A stretch of DNA of 64,000 nt, taken from the NCBI RefSeq assembly GCF_014873955.1, contig NZ_JADBED010000001.1:2790001-2854000 (forward strand). Direction: 5' to 3'. The notes under the pieces were generated by a model. It was not told the DNA's origin, did not search any database, and saw only the letters and a program-made list of their open reading frames with translations. This DNA comes from Nesterenkonia lutea. Its GTDB lineage: Bacteria > Actinomycetota > Actinomycetes > Actinomycetales > Micrococcaceae. Shown piece by piece: positions 55,211 through 63,023 of this stretch. Numbering within the stretch: the stretch's first letter is position 1; each line of letters opens with the position of its first letter. The position numbers and the translations under genes are program-made.

Positions 55211-57324
55211 CACGCAGCACCGCTGAAGATCGTTCCCCGGCTTCTGCTGATCAGCAGGAGCCGGGGGTCGACGCTGAGGAGAGAGCCGCCGAGATCCTTC
55301 GGCAGCACGACACGTCCAGCCGGTTCCGGACGGATCTGGGCTTCTGGACGTGGATCGTCGGCGGCATCTCCGTCGCCTTCACCCTCTACCACCTCTACTA
55401 CGCGCTGGAGAGACCCTTCACCAGCTGGATCCACGGCGCCATTCACCTGGCAGGTGCCACCGCTCTGGTCTTCATGCTCTATCCGGCCAGCAAGCGCCTG
55501 CTCAACGCCAAGCCCAGCGGCGTCCTCTGGAAGGACCTGCTGCTCGGTCGCGGGCGCGGCATCCCCTGGTATGACGTGCTGCTCGCCGCCGCCGGGATCG
55601 CGGTCAACCTCTACATCGTGTTCCGCTACGAGTACCTCGTCGGCAATGCGGTGCAGATCCTCGGCTTCAGCAACCTCGACTACACCGTCGCCGTGGTGGG
55701 CACGCTGCTGGTCCTGGAAGCGACTCGTCGCTGTGTGGGCCTGCCCATCGTCATCATCGCCAGCGTCGCCATCGCCTACGGGATCTGGGGCAATCTCAGC
55801 CCGATCTTCCCGCACCGCGGACGGTCCTGGGATGCCTTCGCCACGGAGACCTTCCTGTCCACGCGGTCGATCTTCGGCACCCCGCTGCAGGTCTCCGCGG
55901 ACTTCATCTTCCTGTTCCTGCTCTTCGCCGTGGTGCTGCTGCGCACGAACATCGGGCAGTTCTTCAATGATCTCGCCTTCCGTGCGGCGGGCAAATACAC
56001 CGGCGGACCGGCCAAGGCCGCCGTCGCCGCCTCCGGGCTTCAGGGCATGGTCTCGGGCTCCTCTGTGGCCAACACCGTGGCCTCGGGCTCCTTCACGATC
56101 CCCATCATGAAGAAGGCCGGGTTCAAACCGCATTTCGCCGCCGCCACTGAGGCGACCGCCTCCACGGGCGGGCAGCTGATGCCACCGATCATGGGTGCCG
56201 CTGCGTTCATCATGGCGCAGAACGTGCCCAACGTGGAGTACAACGAGCTGATCGTCATCGCGATCATCCCGTCGCTGCTCTACTTCCTGGGTGCGTTCCT
56301 CTCGGTGCACTTCGAGGCGAAGCGGCAGAGCATCAGGGGCATGCCCGTGGAAGAGCTGCCGAGCGTCCGTGGTCTGATCACTCGCATCGACCTGCTGCTG
56401 CCGCTGGTGGTCATCGTGGGCACCCTGCTCTCCGGTCTGACCCCGACCAGGGCGGCGCTGCTGGGGATCGCCACGGCCATCGTGCTGAGCTTCTTCCGGT
56501 CCTCGACCAGGCTGAATCTGCGCGGCTTCATGGAGCTCTTCGTGGCCGCGGCCCGCACCGCGCTTCCGGTGATCGCAGCCTGTGCCACGGCTGGAATCGT
56601 GGCAGGCACGGTGACGGCCACCGGCCTGGGTGGTCAGCTCGGTCGCGGACTCGTCGCCATCGCCGGAGGCAATTTCCTGCTGGTGCTCTTCTTCGTGATG
56701 ATCGCCTGCATCATCCTCGGCATGGGGCTGCCGACCACGGCGAACTATGTGGTCACGGCCTCGGTGGCGGCACCGATCCTGTACAACAACTTCGACGTGC
56801 CGCTGATCGCAGCGCACATGTTCGTGTTCTTCTTCGGCATCCTGGCGGACATCACCCCGCCGGTCTGTCTCGCAGCGTACGCCGGGGCCGGCATCGCGAA
56901 TGCGAACCCGATGAGAGCCGGTGTCGCCGCGGTGAAGATCGCCCTGGCCGGCTTCCTGATCCCCTACGTGTTCATCCTGCAGCCTGCGCTTCTGCTGCAG
57001 GGCTCCTGGGACGAGCTGACCATCTCTCTGCTCACCGTGATCGTGGGGATGATCGCGCTCGCGGCGGGACTTGCCGGCTACCTGTTCCTGCGGGCCACGG
57101 TGATCGAGCGGGTGCTGCTGATCGGTGGCGGTCTGCTGCTGATCTATCCGGACCTGATGATCTCCGTGGTGGGCATGGTGGCCCTCGCCGTGGGCGTGGT
57201 CCTGCAGTTCGCGCGCCGCGGTCGGGGTGACCGGAATCCGACCGGCACCGAGGCCGACGACGACGCGCCAGCGTCTGCCCGAGGTGGCGGCACAGGCACG
57301 GATCCGGTGCCCAGCGGCGCCTGA
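55207..57324 (+). CDS. TRAP transporter 4TM/12TM fused permease
   Basis: 705 residues with about 15-16 membrane segments, combining the small (DctQ-like) and large (DctM-like) subunits, as is normal for TAXI systems. Characteristic stretches are SGSSVANTVASGSFTIPIMK, ATEATASTGGQLMPPIMGAA and IILGMGLPTTANYVVTASVA, and GILADITPPVCLAAYAGAG near the C-terminus. It drives uptake by an ion gradient, usually sodium. A Ser/Gly/Asp-rich cytoplasmic tail follows the last helix. The unit ends at a strong terminator. Confidence 0.93.
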   Translation: MTRSTAEDRSPASADQQEPGVDAEERAAEILRQHDTSSRFRTDLGFWTWIVGGISVAFTLYHLYYALERPFTSWIHGAIHLAGATALVFMLYPASKRLLNAKPSGVLWKDLLLGRGRGIPWYDVLLAAAGIAVNLYIVFRYEYLVGNAVQILGFSNLDYTVAVVGTLLVLEATRRCVGLPIVIIASVAIAYGIWGNLSPIFPHRGRSWDAFATETFLSTRSIFGTPLQVSADFIFLFLLFAVVLLRTNIGQFFNDLAFRAAGKYTGGPAKAAVAASGLQGMVSGSSVANTVASGSFTIPIMKKAGFKPHFAAATEATASTGGQLMPPIMGAAAFIMAQNVPNVEYNELIVIAIIPSLLYFLGAFLSVHFEAKRQSIRGMPVEELPSVRGLITRIDLLLPLVVIVGTLLSGLTPTRAALLGIATAIVLSFFRSSTRLNLRGFMELFVAAARTALPVIAACATAGIVAGTVTATGLGGQLGRGLVAIAGGNFLLVLFFVMIACIILGMGLPTTANYVVTASVAAPILYNNFDVPLIAAHMFVFFFGILADITPPVCLAAYAGAGIANANPMRAGVAAVKIALAGFLIPYVFILQPALLLQGSWDELTISLLTVIVGMIALAAGLAGYLFLRATVIERVLLIGGGLLLIYPDLMISVVGMVALAVGVVLQFARRGRGDRNPTGTEADDDAPASARGGGTGTDPVPSGA

Positions 57325-57346
57325 TCAGTCCATGGCCAGCAGAACC

Positions 57347-57383
57347 ATCGGGGGCCCGACCGGATTCCGGTCGGGCCCCCGAT
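57347..57383. terminator. Strong bidirectional terminator hairpin
   Basis: Perfect 17-bp stem (arms begin ATCGGGGGCCCG and end CGGGCCCCCGAT) around ATT, between the TRAP permease and the converging Lrp-like gene. Confidence 0.85.
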
Positions 57384-57409
57384 CGTCTGTGCAGGTGCTG
57401 CCTGCCGGA

Positions 57410-57688
57410 CTATTCCCCGCCCAGGCTGAAGCTGGCTTCCAGCTCCTGGTCTGAGTAGGTGCGGAACGCGACCATGGTCTCGGTATCGTGGACGGTGGCG
57501 ACCTTGGAGATCTTCGCCGGCACCAGGTCGCTGAGGTCCTCGAGATGCGGCGTCTTGACCATCGCGACGAGATCCCATTTGCCGGTCACGGAGTACACCG
57601 CCTGGACCTCGTCGATATTGGCGATGTCCTGCGCCGATTCGGGGATCCGGTGCGGATCGGTCTTCATCATGACAAATGCGGTGACCAT
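57410..57688 (-). CDS. Stand-alone Lrp/AsnC ligand-binding (RAM) domain protein
   Basis: 92 residues, the effector domain of Lrp/AsnC regulators without a DNA-binding part: TAFVMMKTDPHRIPESAQDI, IDEVQAVYSVTGKWDLVAMV, and VHDTETMVAFRTYS. Such single-domain forms bind amino acids and may partner full-length Lrp proteins. It is transcribed toward the TRAP terminator, 126 bp downstream of the racemase gene, so co-transcription with the NSAR cluster is possible and would fit an amino-acid-sensing role. Confidence 0.9.
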   Translation of the reverse strand: MVTAFVMMKTDPHRIPESAQDIANIDEVQAVYSVTGKWDLVAMVKTPHLEDLSDLVPAKISKVATVHDTETMVAFRTYSDQELEASFSLGGE

Positions 57689-57814
57689 GTTCTCTCGCTG
57701 CCTCTCAGCCGTGAGCCGTCCTGGGCCCTGCTCGGCCCAGGCGTGCTCGATGTCGGACGTCTCGGTCTCAGGCTACTGCCCGGGACAGGGAGGACGTCCG
57801 CTCGGCACCGGCGC

Positions 57815-58945
57815 TCAGACCAGAAAGCGCTTCTGTCTCGTCGCGTGGGCAGCGATGACCTCCGTGCGCACGCTGTGACCGAGCCCGTCTGCGGTGGGAA
57901 CCCTCACGATGCCCTGCTCAGCGGTCACCGGGGGATCGATGATGTCCTCGGCGTAGTACTTGCTCGAGGCGGAGACATCTGAGGGCAGGGTGAACCCGGG
58001 CAGCGAGGAGATCGCCACGTTCGCGGCCCTTCCGATGCCGAATTCATGCATGCCCCCGCACCAGACCGGCCAGCCCGCGGCGGAGGCCAGGGCGTGGGCG
58101 TCACGCGCGGCGCTGAGTCCGCCCATCCGAGAGACCTTGATGTTGAGCACATTGCCGGCCTTCAGGGCCAGCGCCGTGCGCAGGTCATCGAGTGTCTCCA
58201 CGGACTCATCCAGGCAGACCGGGGTCTCGAGCTCTGCGGTCAGCCGCGCGTGGTCGAGGAAGTTCCTCGGGGCGAAGGGCTGTTCGATCATGGTCAGTCG
58301 GAACGGGTCCAGGGCGCGGAGCACCTCGAAGGCACCTTCGCCACCGGGTTCGTGGCTGCCCGGGTAGGCGCCGTTCGCGTCCACGTGGACGTCGAGGTCG
58401 GGGAACGCCTCGCGCACAGCTCGCACGGGCTCCACGTCCCAGCCCGGGGCGATCTTGAGCTTGACGCGGGGGTAGCCCGACTCCACGTGACGAGTGACCT
58501 CGCTCAGCAGCGCTTCGATGCTGGGTTCGATCCCCAGCGAGACACCAGCCACCACGGTCTCGCGCTCACCGCCGAGTGCGCGGGCCAGCGGGATCGATTC
58601 GGCCGCGCTCCACATCGCCCAGGCGGCCATCTCGACCCCCGCCTTGGCGAAGAAGTTGCCGCGCACCTTCGCGTAGAGCCCGGAGATCTCATCGGGATGG
58701 TCCCACTGCGCGCCCAGCACGGCGGGGATCAGGTGCTCAGTGGCGGTCTGCCACGCCGTCGTCGTCGTCTCTGGAGCGTAGAAGGGGCCGGCGGGGGAGG
58801 CGATCTCGCCCCAGCCCACGGTGCCCTCGGCGTCGATCATCTCGACCAGCAGGTGCCGCAGCGAGGACTTGCGGTGAGAACTTGTCTCGAAGGCATGTCG
58901 CAGGGGCAGTTCAACATCGTGGAGCACGATCTCGACGGCGCGCAT
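57815..58945 (-). CDS. N-succinylamino acid racemase / o-succinylbenzoate synthase-like enolase-superfamily enzyme
   Basis: 376 residues. The enolase-superfamily catalytic set is intact: Lys162-x-Lys164 in RVKLKIAPG, metal ligands Asp189 (HVDANGAYP), Glu221 (MIEQPFAPRNF) and Asp246 (VCLDESVETL), and Lys270 in LNIKVSRMGG. The capping loop residue pattern SSHRKSSLRHLLVEM fits the OSBS/NSAR group. Activity is either menaquinone synthesis (MenC) or racemisation of N-succinylamino acids. Because an acyltransferase, a SIS regulator and an M20 peptidase are the neighbours, the racemase role is favoured. No other men genes are in the window. Confidence 0.85.
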   Translation of the reverse strand: MRAVEIVLHDVELPLRHAFETSSHRKSSLRHLLVEMIDAEGTVGWGEIASPAGPFYAPETTTTAWQTATEHLIPAVLGAQWDHPDEISGLYAKVRGNFFAKAGVEMAAWAMWSAAESIPLARALGGERETVVAGVSLGIEPSIEALLSEVTRHVESGYPRVKLKIAPGWDVEPVRAVREAFPDLDVHVDANGAYPGSHEPGGEGAFEVLRALDPFRLTMIEQPFAPRNFLDHARLTAELETPVCLDESVETLDDLRTALALKAGNVLNIKVSRMGGLSAARDAHALASAAGWPVWCGGMHEFGIGRAANVAISSLPGFTLPSDVSASSKYYAEDIIDPPVTAEQGIVRVPTADGLGHSVRTEVIAAHATRQKRFLV

Positions 58946-59637
58946 CAGATATACAGTCCCATCTCTTGGATCAGCGATTCTCTCTCGGTCAGCCGGCGGC
59001 GGCTTCCCTTGGCACTTGAAGTGGTCAGGGCGGTGAGCAGGTGGATCACTGCCGCGACTCCGGTGGCGGAGTCCGTCACCGAGGCGGAGTTGGTAGGGAC
59101 GATCACAGCTTCGGTGCAGTGCGCCACCAGGGGGGACTCTGCGGAGTCGGTCACGGCCACCACGGCGCCGCCGCGCCGGGCAAAGGCCTCGGCGAGCTGT
59201 TCGGTCTCTCGGCGGTAGCGGCGCATGGAGAAGGCGACGAGCACGTCGGTGCTCCGCACATCGGTGAGCACATCGATGCCCCGCATGCTCAGCCCATCGA
59301 TGAGCGAGACCTGAGAGACGCCATGGGAGAGATCGAGGTCCAGCAGATGGGCGAAGGCCGCCGAACGTCCATGACCGACGATGAAGCGGCGCCTGGCTCC
59401 GGCGATGAGAGCTGCCGTGCGCGCCACTGAGTCGTCGTCCTCGATGCCGGCGAAGACGCGCTCCAGATTCTCGCGCTCCCGACGGATCAGCCGAGCCTGG
59501 AGGCTCCTCGCCGAGGCGCGCGGGGACATGGTGGCGCCGAATCGCGCTGCCGGGCTGTCCGGGCCGCGCCGGCTGGACCAGTTCTCAGCCCGCCCCTCGG
59601 CGTCCTCATGCGGTTCATCGGTTCTCGCGCCGTTCAC
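58945..59637 (-). CDS. RpiR/MurR-like SIS-domain regulator, short N-terminus
   Basis: 230 residues. The C-terminal SIS domain is clear: ARRRFIVGHGRSAAFAHLLD, DLSHGVSQVSLIDGLSMRGI, DVLVAFSMRRYRRETEQLAE and GGAVVAVTDSAESPLVAHCT. The first 45 residues are polar and do not show the full RpiR helix-turn-helix; only a possible last helix (SARSLQARLIRRERENLERV) remains. So DNA binding cannot be taken for granted. GTG 59637 overlaps the GNAT stop as GTGA, and the stop overlaps the racemase ATG. It is the likely local regulator or a sugar- or amino-acid-derivative sensor. Confidence 0.8.
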   Translation of the reverse strand: MNGARTDEPHEDAEGRAENWSSRRGPDSPAARFGATMSPRASARSLQARLIRRERENLERVFAGIEDDDSVARTAALIAGARRRFIVGHGRSAAFAHLLDLDLSHGVSQVSLIDGLSMRGIDVLTDVRSTDVLVAFSMRRYRRETEQLAEAFARRGGAVVAVTDSAESPLVAHCTEAVIVPTNSASVTDSATGVAAVIHLLTALTTSSAKGSRRRLTERESLIQEMGLYI

Positions 59638-60452
59638 GCTCTCTCCCGGAGAAAGCTGTAGACGGCGAGCTCCGGCGTGGTGCGGTGGCAGGAGGTCGCG
59701 ACGAAGCCGTGGTCGAAGAGGTCGCTGAAGCGCGTGCGGAGCAGATCGATGACTTCTCCATCGGTGGGCTGCTGGGCGGGAACGGCGAGCAGGGCCGCGT
59801 CTGCCTGCATCTGGATCTGTCCGGGCCGGGTGAGCTCATCGACGCCGAGTTCAGCATCCAGGTCCTCTGCATCCGTCCGGGGGGCAGGTTCCGCGGCCGT
59901 GCCGTCCAGCCGCCACTCCACGGTAATCCGGTCTGTCCCGGGCCCTGCCAGCGCGTCCCTGGTGAACCATCTGCCCCGCGCGCCGAGCACGTCGAGGTTG
60001 AAATGGGCGTTGCGGCTGATCATCGGGTTGTAGGTCCAGCGCATGCGACTGGCTCCCTTCCGGTGGGCCACGGCGGCCTGCACGTTCTTCAGCGCTCTGC
60101 CCACGCCCTGGCCCTGCATGTCCTGCGAGACCACGGCGGCCTGGGAGAAGTGATAGACGTGCGGATCCTCGGCACCGGTGTCCACGGCGGTCCAGCCGAA
60201 GGCCATGCCATGGACCTCGCCAGAGGACGCGACGGCGCCCACCACAGTTCCTCCGTAGGTCGTCAGGTTCTTCAACAGGCGTGCGTTGATCCCCTGATCC
60301 TCGCCGCTGTAGGAGAAGACATCTCGGTACAGCCGGCAGGCGGCCTCCAGCTCGGAGACTTCGGTGAGGCTGCGCACGACGGCGCCGTCGGCGAGGGTCG
60401 CCGACTCCGGGAGAGCGGGGCCTGCGGGCGTGTCGACGTGCTGATCAGTCAT
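59634..60452 (-). CDS. GNAT-family acyltransferase of the COG3375 type
   Basis: 272 residues. The acetyl-CoA binding fold is in VVSQDMQGQGVGRALKNVQ, and RWTYNPMISRNAHFNLDVLG is the hallmark of COG3375 proteins found next to N-succinylamino acid racemases. In Geobacillus such an enzyme is a succinyl-CoA:D-amino acid N-succinyltransferase. A 60-residue acidic segment in the second half (EPAPRTDAEDLDAELGVDEL) seems species-specific. It starts at ATG 60452, 50 bp from the divergent M20 gene, and heads the operon with the SIS regulator and racemase. Confidence 0.85.
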   Translation of the reverse strand: MTDQHVDTPAGPALPESATLADGAVVRSLTEVSELEAACRLYRDVFSYSGEDQGINARLLKNLTTYGGTVVGAVASSGEVHGMAFGWTAVDTGAEDPHVYHFSQAAVVSQDMQGQGVGRALKNVQAAVAHRKGASRMRWTYNPMISRNAHFNLDVLGARGRWFTRDALAGPGTDRITVEWRLDGTAAEPAPRTDAEDLDAELGVDELTRPGQIQMQADAALLAVPAQQPTDGEVIDLLRTRFSDLFDHGFVATSCHRTTPELAVYSFLRERA

Positions 60453-60481
60453 GGGGTCCTCTCGCAGCCCGGGGATGTTCT

Positions 60482-60492
60482 TACGTTGCGTA
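60482..60492. promoter_or_regulatory. Palindrome in the 50-bp divergent promoter
   Basis: TACG-TTG-CGTA sits between the GNAT and M20 starts. TATCCT at 60491-60496 could be the -10 box of M20, which would place transcription start at or next to the ATG (leaderless); no ribosome site precedes that ATG. Confidence 0.4.
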
Positions 60493-60502
60493 TCCTAATC
60501 CT

Positions 60503-61672
60503 ATGGACACCTCATCTCCCACCGCTGCCCTTGATTTCGCCAGAGACCACCTCGAGGAGACTCTCGAACTTCTGGAACGGATGGTGGTCACGGAGTCTCC
60601 CACCGGGGACGCCGAGGGGGTCACCGCAGTGTGTGCCCAGGTCCAGGAGATCTTCGCCGAGCACGACCCACACACCTCCGTCCAGGAGGGGGAGTGGGGG
60701 GCGCACCTGGTGATGGACATCCCCGGTTCCGGGGCGAAGCAGGAGAAGGCCCCGGTGCTCTTCGTCGGCCACGCCGACACGGTCTGGCCGCTCGGCACGC
60801 TCGAGACCATGCCGTTCCGGATCGAGGACGGCATCGCCTATGGTCCCGGGGTCTTCGACATGAAGTCGGGGCTGCTCATCATGCACCAGGCGCTGAAGCT
60901 CAGCACCGCCTGGGGCATGTCACGGCCTCCGGTGCGGGTGATCGTCGTCGGCGACGAGGAGATCGGCTCGCCCAGCTCGCGGGAGCTGTTGCTGTCCTGC
61001 GCGGAGGGTGTCAGCGCAGTGCTCGGTTTCGAGTCCCCGCATCCCGGCGGGGAGCTGAAGGTCGGCCGGCTCGGAAGTACCCGGCTGCGTCTGGAGATCA
61101 GTGGACGCGCCTCCCACGCGGCTCTGGACCCCGAGGGTGGGATCAACGCGATCGACGAGCTGGTGGACCAGCTCACCGCTCTGCGGGAGCTCATCTCTGC
61201 GGCAGAGACCGCGTCCCCGGGCGATGTGTTGTGCAACCTCGGGACGATCTCCGGCGGCGGAAAGACCAACGTGGTGCCTGCCGCAGCGTCCGCGGAGATC
61301 GGTCTGCGCTTCCGCACCCCGGAGGTGGAGGCCCAGGTGCTGGAATCGATCCAGCAGCTCGCGCCGGTCAGATCCGGGGCTGAGCTCACAGTGCGCACCC
61401 TCTCGCAGCGGCCCGCCTGGCAGACCGATGCGGCAGATGGAGACCTGCTGGCCCTCGTGGAGGACGCGGCCCAGGAGGTCGGGCTCCCCGCAGTGGGCGG
61501 CCGACCGGCCGCCGGCGCCGGGGACACGAACTTCCTCGGCTCACTGGGCCTGCCCACGCTCGACGGACTGGGACCGGACGGTGCCGGGGCCCATGCCGAT
61601 CACGAACAGGTGCGGATCGACTCGATCCCCGAGCGGATCGCGCTGCTGGCTGCGCTGCTGAGCAGGCTCTGA
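60503..61672 (+). CDS. M20-family metallopeptidase (carboxypeptidase G2/desuccinylase-like)
   Basis: 389 residues. Zinc ligands are visible in VLFVGHADTVWPLGTLE (His), PGVFDMKSGLLIM (Asp), VVGDEEIGSPSSREL (Glu, catalytic Glu-Glu), FESPHPGGELKVG (Glu) and the final GAGAHADHEQVRID (His). A lid domain begins at RLEISGRASHAALDPEGGIN. It belongs to the CPG2/ArgE branch; in the known D- to L-amino acid pathway this family removes the succinyl group from N-succinyl-L-amino acids. It diverges from the GNAT-regulator-racemase operon by 50 bp. Exact substrate is inference. Confidence 0.88.
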   Translation: MDTSSPTAALDFARDHLEETLELLERMVVTESPTGDAEGVTAVCAQVQEIFAEHDPHTSVQEGEWGAHLVMDIPGSGAKQEKAPVLFVGHADTVWPLGTLETMPFRIEDGIAYGPGVFDMKSGLLIMHQALKLSTAWGMSRPPVRVIVVGDEEIGSPSSRELLLSCAEGVSAVLGFESPHPGGELKVGRLGSTRLRLEISGRASHAALDPEGGINAIDELVDQLTALRELISAAETASPGDVLCNLGTISGGGKTNVVPAAASAEIGLRFRTPEVEAQVLESIQQLAPVRSGAELTVRTLSQRPAWQTDAADGDLLALVEDAAQEVGLPAVGGRPAAGAGDTNFLGSLGLPTLDGLGPDGAGAHADHEQVRIDSIPERIALLAALLSRL

Positions 61673-61712
61673 AGGGGGGGCTGGGCATCCGCAGGATTCG
61701 CAGGTCCTCAGA

Positions 61713-61740
61713 GTCCCGGAAGCCACAGGTTCCCCGGGAC
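61713..61740. terminator. Possible hairpin between converging M20 and pilus genes
   Basis: GTCCCGG (61713-61719) and CCGGGAC (61734-61740) can pair around 14 bases just before the end of the TadG-like gene. No T-run. Confidence 0.35.
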
Positions 61741-61748
61741 CGCAGCTG

Positions 61749-62177
61749 TCATGCCGGTGGGGGCCCCGCTCGAGCGGAGCTGCGGCTGACCAGGTCCGAC
61801 AGCTGCACGGCCGAGGGGTTCAGGAGTCGTTCCGGGAGGATCGGCACGGCGCTGCGAACCACCACCTCAGTACCGTGTGGGCCAGTGACCGTGCAACTGG
61901 TGAGCTCCACGCCATTGCGCTCCGCGAGGGCCAGCGCCACCGTGCAGGGATCCCTCTGGGTCAGGCCGCGGGCCGCGTCCGCCGCCGCCAGGGCCGCCAT
62001 ATCGGCTCCGCGAGCAGCCTGCGCGGAGGACACTGCCACCAGGCTTAGGGCGTACACGGCACCCAGCAGGATCAGCAGCGTCATGATGAGCGCCAGTGCC
62101 AGCACCGTTCCTGACCCGCGCTGTCCCGACCTGCGCTGTCCCGAGAGGTCCCGAGCCGGTGATGCTGAACGCATCAT
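61749..62177 (-). CDS. Rv3654c-type TadE/G-like pilus-locus protein
   Basis: 142 residues: a Ser/Gly/Arg-rich start RRSGQRGSGTVLALALIMTL, one membrane segment (LLILLGAVYALSLVAVSS), then a region AQAARGADMAALAAADAARG typical of the helicase/secretion-neighbourhood TadE-like family (TIGR03816), with a Cys pair (DPCTVALA, LTSCTV). It is probably a minor pilin or assembly factor of the Tad pilus. It overlaps TadE by ATGA. Confidence 0.8.
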   Translation of the reverse strand: MMRSASPARDLSGQRRSGQRGSGTVLALALIMTLLILLGAVYALSLVAVSSAQAARGADMAALAAADAARGLTQRDPCTVALALAERNGVELTSCTVTGPHGTEVVVRSAVPILPERLLNPSAVQLSDLVSRSSARAGPPPA

Positions 62178-62575
62178 GGTGAAACCTCTACACGGGCCGT
62201 GGCCCGTGCATCCTGAGTCGCGTCGAGCTCCAGCCAGCCCAGCACGCGCACCGGCCGCGACAGGACGACCGTGACATAGGGGTCCTCCCGATCCAGTCGG
62301 AAGGCGGTCCTCTCCCCGGAGACCCGCCGCGCCGCAGCCTCAGCAGAGACGGCGGACTCCCCACGGGCCAGTTCGCGGGCGGCGACCCTCGCGCCCTCCT
62401 CCAGAGAGACCTGAGCGGCGCCCTGCATCGCGAAGGAGAGCACGAGCAGCAGGACCAGGATCACGCCGGGCAGCGCGAGCGCGAACTCCGCACTGATGGA
62501 GCCCCGCTCGGCAGCAGAGCTCGGGTGCGCAGCAACGTCCCGGCGGGTGCAGAGCGGCTCAGAAGGACAACGCAC
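62174..62575 (-). CDS. TadE-family minor pilin
   Basis: 133 residues. The prepilin-like segment RGSISAEFALALPGVILVLL contains the Glu-containing cleavage motif typical of TadE proteins, followed by a membrane helix (LLLVLSFAMQGAAQVSLEEG) and a soluble C-terminal part. It starts at GTG 62575, 17 bp inside the Flp-type pilin gene. Minor subunit of the Tad pilus. Confidence 0.85.
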   Translation of the reverse strand: MRCPSEPLCTRRDVAAHPSSAAERGSISAEFALALPGVILVLLLVLSFAMQGAAQVSLEEGARVAARELARGESAVSAEAAARRVSGERTAFRLDREDPYVTVVLSRPVRVLGWLELDATQDARATARVEVSP

Positions 62576-62783
62576 GTTCGACGATGCCGGTCAGCAGCCC
62601 GCGGGCGGTGTCAGAGCTCAGCACGGCCACCAGCAGCCCGGCGAACCCCACGGCGGCGAGCATGACAATGCCATATTCAGCGGTGGCGAGGCCTTCTTCC
62701 TCCTGATGGAGCTGCTGCATCGAATACCCGGGCACCTGCGGACGGGTTTGCGCTGATGTCGTCTCCGTGATCGTGACTTCCAT
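62559..62783 (-). CDS. DUF4244 Flp-type pilin
   Basis: 74 residues: a polar leader, then EEEGLATAEYGIVMLAAVGF and a single membrane helix continuing GLLVAVLSSDTARGLL. The Glu-rich site followed by TAEYG is the Flp/DUF4244 prepilin pattern in actinobacteria; processing after GLATAEYG-type motifs gives the mature pilin. ATG 62783 has GAAGG upstream, and frames further 5' look non-coding. It is the first gene of the three-gene pilin unit on the minus strand. Confidence 0.85.
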   Translation of the reverse strand: MEVTITETTSAQTRPQVPGYSMQQLHQEEEGLATAEYGIVMLAAVGFAGLLVAVLSSDTARGLLTGIVERALSF

Positions 62784-63023
62784 GACTGTGCCTTCCGTGA
62801 CGGTCGCCCGGCGCTCGGGATATTCGAGCTTCAGAGAAGCGGGATTCGAGACTCCGTGAGCCTGACGACTGATGACCGCTGCTGACTGCAGGTGATCACC
62901 AGTCTCCGGTGATCGATCAGCGATTCCGACGGACAGCGCGACGCTGTGGAGAGGGGTGATGCAGACCGCGGAACAGTCAGCGTTGGGGAAGACCACCGGA
63001 GGGCCGGTGTGGGATTCGCGGCT

